Below are positions 1 through 5,614 of a stretch of 5,615 nt of DNA, piece after piece. Below the pieces are notes generated by a model. It ran no database searches, was not told the DNA's origin, and worked only from the letters and a program-made list of their open reading frames with translations. A program made the translations under genes and the position numbers. This DNA comes from Planctomycetota bacterium. GTDB taxonomy: Bacteria > Planctomycetota > Phycisphaerae > UBA1845 > CAIVHJ01. The first letter of the stretch is position 1. The number at the start of each line of letters is the position of its first letter. The stretch spans positions 1 through 5,615 of the forward strand of contig JADFJZ010000137.1 of assembly GCA_022565195.1 (NCBI GenBank), written 5' to 3'.

Positions 1-29
1 CAGTGGCACCCCGCGCGGGCCAGTGGCAC
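1..29. repeat. Short direct repeat flanking a GC palindrome
   Basis: The 9-mer CAGTGGCAC occurs at 1-9 and again at 21-29, a period of 20 bases. Between the copies lies the perfect 10-bp palindrome CCCGCGCGGG (10-19), which could fold as a small hairpin. The array is cut by the left edge, so more copies may lie outside. It sits about 100 bases upstream of the metallopeptidase gene. It may be the last part of an intergenic repeat, or of a terminator of an upstream gene. I cannot tell which from 29 bases. Confidence 0.45.
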
Positions 30-46
30 GTTCGAGATCATTCTGA

Positions 47-52
47 GATAAT
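47..52 (+). promoter_or_regulatory. Weak candidate -10 element before the metallopeptidase gene
   Basis: GATAAT at 47-52 matches five of six positions of the sigma-70 -10 consensus TATAAT and lies 73 bases before the ATG at 126. The hexamer 17 bases upstream (TGGCAC, 24-29) is a poor -35 match. This is the best AT-rich hexamer in the 125-base leader, but the call rests on one element only. The rest of positions 1-125 shows no gene. Confidence 0.25.
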
Positions 53-125
53 CACCGAGCGGAGCCGGTCATTCCGTCGCCGCGCTTGCTTCTTCCGTTT
101 GTCTTGAGAGATTGGATCGGCCTGC

Positions 126-1628
126 ATGCACTTGATTGTCATCATTGCTTTTGCCGCGCTGCTGTGGTTCAACTCGGGCGCTCCGATGAACAAGCTGGGG
201 TTGTCGCCCGGCGTCAGCGTGGTCATCGTCTTCGGGGAAATCGTGCTTCTGGCGGCGGCGGCGATGTGGACCTCACACAGGACGCTCAAGACGCTGGCGC
301 AGGATCCGTCCGACCCGGACGATGCTCAACACGATCATCATTATTTCAGCATGATTCTGCAACTCGTGATGGCGGGCATGTTCGTGGCCAATCTCATTTT
401 GACGGATTGGCCTGGCGTGGTTCGCGGGTTGTTTGGCAAGGGGCCGACCTTCGGCATCGTCGATCTGCTGGTGTTGTCGCCGTTCGTGGTCACGATGATT
501 GTGATTTGGATTGTGCAGTACCCCGTCGATCGGGCCATTCGCGAAGTCGCCCTTAACCCCCGGCTGTCGCAGGGGCACAGCGTCCACCCAGTCTGGAGCT
601 TGAGACAGTACCTCAGCTTCAACGTGCGTTACCAACTGATGACCATCGCGGTTCCAATGACGCTGATCATCGTGGGCGATGACATTATCGATCATTACCG
701 CAGGTCACTTCGTGAGGTGACCGGCGGGCTGATTTGGGCGTCGGACGCACTGATGGGAGTCCTGGTATGTACCGTGTTTCTGGCGGCCCCCGTGATGCTG
801 CGGTTCATATGGGATACCGAGCCGCTGCCGGCCGGCGAATTGCGGAGCAATCTCGAGCGCATCGCGCGAAAAACGAAAGTGAAGTATCGGGAAATACTGC
901 TGTGGCACTCTCGCGGTATGGTGGTCAATGCGGCGGTCATGGGCATCATTCCGCCGGTTCGATACGTGCTGATTTCGGACGGCCTGCTCGAATCGTTGAG
1001 CGACAAACACATCGAGGCGGTTTTCGGGCATGAAGCTGGGCACATCAATTCCTGGCATATTCCGTTCTTCATTGTTTTCGCGACGCTGACGATGCTGATC
1101 GCCGGCGGGCTGGTGGAAGTCTTGAGATGGGTCGCCCGGCATTTTTCAGTCGCCTGGCTTTCTTTTGACTCGATTCAAATAATCGTCGGGCTGGCCGTCG
1201 TGGGGATTTGGGGCGTGGCGTTCGGCTGGCTGTCGCACTACTTTGAGCATCAGGCGGACATGGCCGGGGCCGATTCGATCACGCCCGGGCCGGAGCAGTG
1301 CTCCAAACCGTGTCTGATGCACTCGGAGGGTGGGCATACCGGCTCCCGCGTGTTGTGTGCGACGGCGGCGGATGAGTTTGCGATGGCTTTGAAACGCGTC
1401 GCGGCCCTGAACGGTATTCCTGTGGACGAGAAGGGATGGCGACATCCTTCGATCAGGGATCGGGTCAAGCTGCTGAGCGACATGAGCCAGGATCCATCGG
1501 CGGTGCGGCGGTTTCTGGGTCTGATTCAGACCGTGAAGGGTGTGCTGATCGTGGGTACACTGATCGGCTTGGCGACTGGAGCGTGGTTGTACTGGGATTT
1601 TCTGTTGCCGGCTTCATGGTTCGATTGA
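126..1628 (+). CDS. Polytopic membrane M48-family zinc metallopeptidase (Ste24/HtpX-like)
   Basis: This is a 500-residue integral membrane protein. The zinc-binding motif HEAGH is at residues 302-306 (H302 and H306 ligands, E303 catalytic). The third ligand is probably E374 in FEHQAD (374-378 EHQAD), the ExxxD motif of peptidase family M48. A C-terminal HPSIRDR segment (440-446) matches the HPxxxxR region usual in that family. Hydrophobic stretches at about 2-15, 29-48, 76-93, 110-131, 171-188, 206-227, 312-335, 349-369 and 470-490 suggest eight or nine membrane segments, with four or more before the catalytic domain, as in Ste24-type enzymes. M48 proteases cut membrane proteins or prenylated peptides at the membrane; the substrate here is unknown. 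The ATG at 126 is the first in-frame ATG after a stop at 105-107. It has no clear Shine-Dalgarno site, but it keeps the first membrane segment whole. A histidine kinase gene follows 40 bp downstream, probably in the same operon. A Cys-containing insertion (C392, C396, C411) follows the third zinc ligand. The family call is firm; the subfamily is not, so no symbol is given. Confidence 0.9.
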   Translation: MHLIVIIAFAALLWFNSGAPMNKLGLSPGVSVVIVFGEIVLLAAAAMWTSHRTLKTLAQDPSDPDDAQHDHHYFSMILQLVMAGMFVANLILTDWPGVVRGLFGKGPTFGIVDLLVLSPFVVTMIVIWIVQYPVDRAIREVALNPRLSQGHSVHPVWSLRQYLSFNVRYQLMTIAVPMTLIIVGDDIIDHYRRSLREVTGGLIWASDALMGVLVCTVFLAAPVMLRFIWDTEPLPAGELRSNLERIARKTKVKYREILLWHSRGMVVNAAVMGIIPPVRYVLISDGLLESLSDKHIEAVFGHEAGHINSWHIPFFIVFATLTMLIAGGLVEVLRWVARHFSVAWLSFDSIQIIVGLAVVGIWGVAFGWLSHYFEHQADMAGADSITPGPEQCSKPCLMHSEGGHTGSRVLCATAADEFAMALKRVAALNGIPVDEKGWRHPSIRDRVKLLSDMSQDPSAVRRFLGLIQTVKGVLIVGTLIGLATGAWLYWDFLLPASWFD

Positions 1629-1668
1629 GGAATTCGGGCCACTAATCCGGGTCCATTCGAATCGCCCT

Positions 1669-3264
1669 ATGGGACTGAGGAAGCTGTTTTACATTTCCCT
1701 GGCGACGAAGTGCCAGATGCTCTTCAGCGTCGCTGTGGTGGTCATCATCATCGCGGCGCTGCTGGTACCGTGGGTCTACATGGGCTCACTGGTGAGCGAG
1801 CTGAACGCAAACCTCGCCAAGCAGGCAGCACTGACGGTACAGTCGCAGTATCCACTCCATACCGCCAACTGGGTGGATGTCCAGACGGATATCGACGAGT
1901 TCTGGCCGGCGATCTCGCGGGGACTGGGACTCACGGCGCGGGCGCCGAAACTCGTGTACGTCGGCGGCTGCCCACAGGAGGCCGACGCCGATTGGGATGA
2001 CTTCGAACGCGACGCCATCCTGCAGCTCTGCGCCAATCCTCAGGAATTCCAGGCCCAGCGCATCGTCAACGAACCGCAACACGGACCGCTGACGCGCTAT
2101 GCCCTGGCGATCCGTGATCCCTCGCAAGACGATCCCCGGGCGGGATTCCTGGGCATCGTCACGGTCACGACCCTCTCTGAAGAAATCTGGAGTTACACGA
2201 ATCTCTACCAAATGGTGCTGGTGGGTGCGGCCTTCGTGGCCGGGCTGCTCGCCATTGTGGTGTTTTACTTGATTACGCAGTATCTCATTCTCTCGCCGGT
2301 ACGCGATCTCAGAAGTGTCGCGGAGCGGATTGTCTCCGGCGAAACGTCACTGCGCAGCGAAATCGAGACAGGCGATGAGTTTGAAGAATTGAGCGATGCG
2401 TTCAACGATATGCTCGCGCATTTGAACGTGTCGCAGGACGAACTCCGAAAGATGAACAAGTCGCTCGATGCCAAGCTCGGCGAACTGGCGGAGACAAACG
2501 TCTCACTCTTTGAGGCCAATCGAATCAAGGGCGAGTTTCTGGCCAACGTCAGCCATGAACTGCGCACGCCGCTGACCTCCATCGTCGGCTTCGCGGAACT
2601 TTTGCGCGATGCCACGGATTCGCCGACGCCCTACGACCCAGAGAAGATCAAGAGGTTCTGCAGCAACATTCTGACCAGCGGGCGCATGTTGCTGGACCTG
2701 ATCAACAACCTGCTGGACCTGGCCAAGATCGAGGCGGGCAAGATGAGACTGCACCGCACGTCATTTCCGATCGCGGACATTTGCCAGGCGGTCGTCGATT
2801 TCACCCGCCCGCTCGCCGACAAGAAGAACCTGGCCGTCCACCTGGACTTACCCGATGATCCGCCTTCGATGCACTCGGATGCCGGGAAGATTCGGCAGAT
2901 CATCTACAACCTCATGAGCAACGCCATCAAGTTCACACCGCCCAACGGCCGGATCAACGTGCGGCTCCATTGCGAGGATGGCGAGAGGGTCTCCATCAAA
3001 GTGCGGGACACCGGCCCGGGAATCAGCAGAGAGGCCCAGGAGCAGATCTTTGAGAAGTTCCGTCAGCTTGACGGTTCCGCCACTCGCGAGTACGGGGGGA
3101 CGGGACTGGGTCTGACCATCAGCCGCGATTTGGCGGCCATGCTGGGGGGTCGACTGTACCTTCAAAGCGAGGAGGGGGTCGGCACGGAATTCACCGTCGA
3201 CCTGCCGATCAACAGCCCCGAAGACGCCGAGTACCCGCGAATCCCGCTGACCGACGATCAATAG
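1669..3264 (+). CDS. Membrane sensor histidine kinase (HAMP-HisKA-HATPase_c)
   Basis: This 531-residue kinase has a complete catalytic core. In order it shows membrane segment 1 (about 18-39), an extracytoplasmic sensor region (40-181), membrane segment 2 (about 182-203), HAMP linker (about 204-254), a coiled-coil stretch (255-287), the dimerisation and phospho-acceptor domain with H-box SHELRTP (phosphorylated His H296), and the ATPase domain. The ATPase has N-box N414 and N418, G1 box DTGPGI (447-452), F-box FEKF (461-464) and G2 box GGTGLGL (476-482). All residues needed for ATP binding and autophosphorylation are present. The sensor region resembles no domain I can name with certainty and holds two cysteines (C101, C121). 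There is no receiver domain, and no response regulator gene lies in the window, so the partner is unknown. The ATG at 1669 is the first in-frame ATG and has no clear ribosome binding site, so translation may couple weakly to the protease gene 40 bp upstream. The last codons overlap the end of the convergent minus-strand gene by 7 bp. Confidence 0.95.
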   Translation: MGLRKLFYISLATKCQMLFSVAVVVIIIAALLVPWVYMGSLVSELNANLAKQAALTVQSQYPLHTANWVDVQTDIDEFWPAISRGLGLTARAPKLVYVGGCPQEADADWDDFERDAILQLCANPQEFQAQRIVNEPQHGPLTRYALAIRDPSQDDPRAGFLGIVTVTTLSEEIWSYTNLYQMVLVGAAFVAGLLAIVVFYLITQYLILSPVRDLRSVAERIVSGETSLRSEIETGDEFEELSDAFNDMLAHLNVSQDELRKMNKSLDAKLGELAETNVSLFEANRIKGEFLANVSHELRTPLTSIVGFAELLRDATDSPTPYDPEKIKRFCSNILTSGRMLLDLINNLLDLAKIEAGKMRLHRTSFPIADICQAVVDFTRPLADKKNLAVHLDLPDDPPSMHSDAGKIRQIIYNLMSNAIKFTPPNGRINVRLHCEDGERVSIKVRDTGPGISREAQEQIFEKFRQLDGSATREYGGTGLGLTISRDLAAMLGGRLYLQSEEGVGTEFTVDLPINSPEDAEYPRIPLTDDQ

Positions 3265-3881
3265 AATAGCGTGATGATCAAATGAGGTTCTGAACTCTTG
3301 CCCTCAACGACGCCGACGTTGGTGTTGAGGTGTTTGATATCGACCTCGGGATTCTGATCGATCCAGTCGTTGATTTGGTCCTGCACGAACTGCAAGGCGC
3401 CGTCGTTGAGCTTGGCGTGGAAGATGCGGCAGCGGATGGCCCCGCACTCGTTATGCTGGAGGTGCCTTTTGAACTTGTGTTGCGTCGCGGAGGGCGGCGT
3501 GACCAGGTCGGGCGCGGTGAAGGGCTTGATGACCGGCGACGCGATATCCGAGATCTTGATATCTTCCGTTTCAGCCGGGCCGTCCGCATCCTCGCCGCTG
3601 TCGACCACGGGCATCAGTACCTCGGGTGTTTCGTCCGCGGTCAGAGCATCGAAATAATGTTCGTCTGAAATATCAGAATCAGCGGGAGGAGATGTGGGTT
3701 GCGTCGCGACCGGGGCGGCCACGTGCTCCGGCCCAATCGTGACCTGGCTACTGCGGTGCTCGGCGAGGCAATGCACGCAGCACAGCTTGCCTCCCCACAA
3801 CCCGGCCTTGCCGGCACTGACGTGCTCCGGATAGACGCTGGCGCCGCATTCCTCGCAACTCTTGACTTGCGTATCTGCCAT
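3258..3881 (-). CDS. Zinc-ribbon protein with acidic linker and conserved-looking C-terminal domain, function unknown
   Basis: This 207-residue soluble protein has no signal peptide. The N-terminus (residues 9-38) carries C9xxC12 and, 21 residues later, C34-C35xxC38, with H42 close by, a likely four-Cys zinc ribbon. Residues about 50-130 are a low-complexity linker rich in Ala, Pro, Asp, Glu and Thr, probably disordered. Residues about 138-207 form a compact region with alternating predicted strand and helix, including RIFHAKLND, the helix FVQDQINDWID and the strand-like end PHLIITLFY. It recalls small alpha/beta domains such as the Bacillus Cse60 type, but that resemblance is from memory only. 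The ATG at 3881 is chosen because AAGGG (3889-3893) lies 7 bases upstream and a promoter is placed well for it. A TTG at 3914 would extend the frame by 11 residues but leaves almost no leader. The gene converges on the histidine kinase and overlaps its end. A structural or regulatory zinc protein is possible; no function is assigned. Confidence 0.8.
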   Translation of the reverse strand: MADTQVKSCEECGASVYPEHVSAGKAGLWGGKLCCVHCLAEHRSSQVTIGPEHVAAPVATQPTSPPADSDISDEHYFDALTADETPEVLMPVVDSGEDADGPAETEDIKISDIASPVIKPFTAPDLVTPPSATQHKFKRHLQHNECGAIRCRIFHAKLNDGALQFVQDQINDWIDQNPEVDIKHLNTNVGVVEGKSSEPHLIITLFY

Positions 3882-3888
3882 CGGCTTG

Positions 3889-3893
3889 CCCTT
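3889..3893 (-). promoter_or_regulatory. Ribosome binding site of the zinc-ribbon gene
   Basis: Read on the minus strand, AAGGG is followed by 7 bases and then the ATG at 3881. It decides the start in favour of this ATG over the in-frame TTG at 3914. Confidence 0.6.
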
Positions 3894-3930
3894 AAATGAG
3901 ATGCTGAGCAACAAGTAGTACGCGAATGAG

Positions 3931-3960
3931 AGTATAGCCCGGAGACGGGGTCGACGTCAA
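3931..3960 (-). promoter_or_regulatory. Sigma-70-type promoter for the zinc-ribbon gene
   Basis: On the minus strand, TTGACG (plus positions 3955-3960) matches five of six bases of the -35 consensus, and TATACT (3931-3936) matches five of six bases of the -10 consensus. The spacer is 18 bases (3937-3954). Transcription would begin near 3924 and give a leader of about 43 bases to the ATG at 3881, with the ribosome binding site inside it. This is the best promoter in the window. It makes the gene independent of deoC, which ends at 3972. Its activity is inferred from sequence only. Confidence 0.6.
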
Positions 3961-3962
3961 CC
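3949..3962. promoter_or_regulatory. Near-palindrome over the -35 box, candidate operator
   Basis: GGTCGACGTCAACC is a 14-bp palindrome apart from one mismatched pair (positions 4 and 11 of the site). It covers the whole -35 hexamer (3955-3960) of the promoter just described, which is where a dimeric repressor would block RNA polymerase. No regulator gene that would bind it can be named. A chance palindrome in GC-rich DNA is the alternative. Confidence 0.35.
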
Positions 3963-3971
3963 AAGTTCGAT

Positions 3972-4658
3972 TCAACGTCGCGAAGATAATGCTTCGCACG
4001 CCAGAATCACATCAACGCTCGCCGACATACCCAGACGATCGGCGCCCGCCTCGATCATGCTGAGAGCGGTTTTCAAGTCACCAATGCCTCCCGCCGCCTT
4101 TATTTTGATCGGTGTGGCCAGCTTTTTCAGGGTCCGAACGGCTTGTTCGGTGGCGCCGCCCGCGGGATGAAATCCGCTCGATGTCTTGATGAAGTCCACC
4201 TGGGCTTCGGCACAGCATCGACAGCCCAGGGCGATCAGTTCCGGACTGAGGGCGGCGGTTTCCAAAATCACTTTGAGCACATGGTCCGGCGAGGCGGCGC
4301 GGACGACCTCGGCGACGGCGGCGATATCGTCGCGGACCCGGTTCTTCTCCCCCGCAATCAGAGCGCCGAGTTGCAGCACCATGTCAATCTCTCGGGCGCC
4401 CGCGTCGATGGCCTGCCGGGCGTCTTCGATTTTGGCGGCCGTGGTGTTGGCGCCGAGCGGGAAGCCCGCCACGCTCGCCACGACGACCGGCGAACCCGTC
4501 AATCGCCGCGCCGCCTGAGAAACGTATACAGGATTGACGCAGACCGCGCAGAAACCATGATTCAGCGCCTGCGCACAGAGTCGGTCTATTTGCGGGCAGG
4601 TCACCTCCGGCCTGAGGAGGGTGTGATCGATCATTGCTGCCAGTTGTTGCGGGGTCAT
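3972..4658 (-). CDS. deoC: Deoxyribose-phosphate aldolase (DERA, EC 4.1.2.4)
   Basis: This 228-residue cytoplasmic class I aldolase reversibly splits 2-deoxy-D-ribose 5-phosphate into glyceraldehyde 3-phosphate and acetaldehyde, the last step of deoxynucleoside breakdown. The Schiff-base lysine is K158 in DFIKTSSGF (155-163). The second active-site lysine is K187 in IKIKAAGGI (184-192), and the proton-relay aspartate is D92 in EIDMV (90-94). They correspond to K167, K201 and D102 of the E. coli enzyme. The N-terminal IDHTLLRP (10-17) and ASVAGFPLG (61-69) are also family signatures, and G210-S214 fits the phosphate-binding loop. The length is normal for the short bacterial form, and all key residues are present. 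The ATG at 4658 has only a weak GGGAAAG three bases upstream, but it gives the usual N-terminus. No other deo or nucleoside-salvage gene is nearby. A terminator-like hairpin lies 25 to 54 bases upstream. Confidence 0.97.
   Translation of the reverse strand: MTPQQLAAMIDHTLLRPEVTCPQIDRLCAQALNHGFCAVCVNPVYVSQAARRLTGSPVVVASVAGFPLGANTTAAKIEDARQAIDAGAREIDMVLQLGALIAGEKNRVRDDIAAVAEVVRAASPDHVLKVILETAALSPELIALGCRCCAEAQVDFIKTSSGFHPAGGATEQAVRTLKKLATPIKIKAAGGIGDLKTALSMIEAGADRLGMSASVDVILACEALSSRR
3980..3997 (-). other. Small inverted repeat at the 3' end of deoC
   Basis: GCGAAG (3980-3985) and CTTCGC (3992-3997) are perfect inverted repeats with a 6-base loop. They lie in the last codons of deoC. No T-rich tract follows on the minus strand, so this is not a typical intrinsic terminator. 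It could protect the mRNA end or assist Rho-dependent termination, or be chance. Confidence 0.3.
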
Positions 4659-4670
4659 TCACTTTCCCGG

Positions 4671-4712
4671 ACAAGAAAAGAACCGCCCGTGGGGCGCGTG
4701 CCCCACAAGCGG
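4671..4712 (-). terminator. Rho-independent terminator of the secreted-protein gene
   Basis: The perfect 7-bp stem GTGGGGC (4689-4695) and GCCCCAC (4700-4706) closes a four-base loop. An outer CCGC/GCGG pair (4683-4686 and 4709-4712) extends it past a 2x2 internal loop. Read on the minus strand the hairpin runs straight into TTCTTTTCTTGT (4682-4671), a T-rich tract. It starts 35 bases after the stop codon of the gene ending at 4747. Because deoC begins only 13 bases beyond the tract, the element could also act as an attenuator in a deoC leader. Confidence 0.7.
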
Positions 4713-4713
4713 C

Positions 4714-4743
4714 AGGATAGCAAATCGAATCTCGCCCCGCTAA
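4714..4743 (-). promoter_or_regulatory. Weak candidate promoter for deoC
   Basis: On the minus strand, TTAGCG (4738-4743) and TATCCT (4714-4719) are separated by 18 bases. They match only three and four of the six consensus bases. If used, the transcript would begin at the foot of the terminator-like hairpin, so this would be a poor arrangement unless the hairpin regulates. It is listed because the terminator implies that deoC needs its own promoter and nothing better lies between the two genes. Confidence 0.2.
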
Positions 4744-4746
4744 CGG

Positions 4747-5598
4747 TCAGAAATCTTCGTCGAAGTCGCGCGGTCGTCCCCTGCGACGGGGAGGCCCCGG
4801 CCTTTCTCGTCGGGAAGAACGCTCCCTCTTGCCCGAGAGGATGCGCTCCAGCTTCTTGGCGGCCAGTTCATCCTTTCTCTGGCGGTCCTTGGCCAGGCGG
4901 GTCTCCTGTTTGCTGAGGCGCTGCCGTAAGCTGACCAGCTTCAATTCCTGGACCACCAGGTCGATGTCGACCTGGTTGCGGACCAGTTTTTCCAGCTCTT
5001 TCCGCATGACACCTCGCTCCGACGAGTCCTCGGGCGCCCGGCGATATCGCCGGGCTCGCTCGCGAATGGTGAGCTGGAACTTGGTGCTCTTGATGAGCGC
5101 GTCTGCCAGATCGGGATTGCCTTCCTCGGTCGCCGTCATCATCTCGGAGATTTGCCGGGCCGACCGCCGCACATTTCGCTGCATCGCCTGGCGTGATTCT
5201 TCGCGGCCGTCGTTCGACATCATCATCAACTGCTGCAGTTCGGGATGTTGCCTCACGAAGTCCATCATTTCTTCGCTGCCGCGCTGGTTCGCCCCGAAGC
5301 CCCCTCGCTCCCGACCCGGCGGACCGCCGCGGTCGCGCCGTGGAGGTCCGTCGCCTTGCTCCATCCAACCCAGCATCCTCTTCAGCCGCTGGATACGCGG
5401 ATCGTCATCGGGAATACCTTCCTCCAGGAGATCGTCGATACGCTGCTGAATCCGCTCCGGACTTCGGCGCTGGCCTCGCTCCCCACGGGGCGGCGGAGCC
5501 TTGTCCTGTCCCTGGGCCGTGAGGACGGCTGGACACATCAGCAGTCCCACGATCGCCAACACACCCGCAGACATCAAGTGAACGCGCTTGCTGTTCAT
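4747..5598 (-). CDS. Secreted Arg-rich coiled-coil protein, function unknown
   Basis: This 283-residue protein has a clear signal peptide: basic start (K4, R5), hydrophobic core about 9-21, and probable cleavage after LTA at residue 28. C22 sits after LLM, a poor lipobox, so it is probably not a lipoprotein. The mature part is strongly basic. It shows a proline/arginine-rich start (33-46), a helix (47-80), a Gly/Pro/Arg-rich linker with near-repeats GPPRRDRG and GPPGRERG (84-99), helical regions (107-185), a long heptad-like charged helix (196-257), a second Arg/Pro-rich segment (258-277) and an acidic end DFDEDF. The charged helix is of a kind I associate with uncharacterised planctomycete exported proteins; that is recollection, not a search result. 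A periplasmic scaffold, or binding to polyanions, is possible but unproven. The strong AGGAAGGAG lies 7 bases before the ATG at 5598 and fixes the start. An intrinsic terminator follows. The gene appears monocistronic downstream; upstream context is cut off. Confidence 0.85.
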   Translation of the reverse strand: MNSKRVHLMSAGVLAIVGLLMCPAVLTAQGQDKAPPPRGERGQRRSPERIQQRIDDLLEEGIPDDDPRIQRLKRMLGWMEQGDGPPRRDRGGPPGRERGGFGANQRGSEEMMDFVRQHPELQQLMMMSNDGREESRQAMQRNVRRSARQISEMMTATEEGNPDLADALIKSTKFQLTIRERARRYRRAPEDSSERGVMRKELEKLVRNQVDIDLVVQELKLVSLRQRLSKQETRLAKDRQRKDELAAKKLERILSGKRERSSRRERPGPPRRRGRPRDFDEDF

Positions 5599-5605
5599 TG
5601 GGATA

Positions 5606-5614
5606 CTCCTTCCT
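5606..5614 (-). promoter_or_regulatory. Strong ribosome binding site of the secreted-protein gene
   Basis: On the minus strand AGGAAGGAG is followed by 7 bases and then the ATG at 5598. It is the best Shine-Dalgarno match in the window and contrasts with the weak or missing sites before the protease, kinase and deoC genes. This suggests comparatively high translation of the secreted protein. Confidence 0.8.

Noticed and set aside
24..40. Possible sigma-54 promoter: TGGCAC at 24-29 resembles a -24 element
   Set aside because: The required GC dinucleotide of the -12 element is missing at the proper spacing. TGGCAC is also part of the direct repeat.
273..1142. Several minus-strand open frames of 93 to 145 codons opposite the metallopeptidase gene
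   Set aside because: They overlap one another, show no domain or membrane pattern, and are explained by GC-biased codon use of the real gene on the other strand.
3258..3914. Longer form of the zinc-ribbon protein starting at the TTG at 3914
   Set aside because: The added 11 residues precede a good ribosome binding site and ATG, and the predicted transcription start near 3924 would leave only about 10 bases of leader.
4143..4916. A 257-codon plus-strand open frame covering most of deoC and the end of the next gene
   Set aside because: It lies opposite deoC, whose catalytic motifs are complete, and runs across an intergenic terminator. No motif is visible in its translation.
4829..5449. A 206-codon plus-strand open frame opposite the secreted-protein gene
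   Set aside because: Its translation is Arg/Ser-rich with no recognisable motif, as expected for the complement of an Arg-rich GC-biased gene. The opposite frame has a signal peptide, a strong ribosome binding site and a terminator.
4747..5598. Lipoprotein reading of the secreted protein because of C22
   Set aside because: The residues before C22 are LLM, and Met just before the cysteine does not fit the lipobox. LTA at 26-28 gives a better type I cleavage site.
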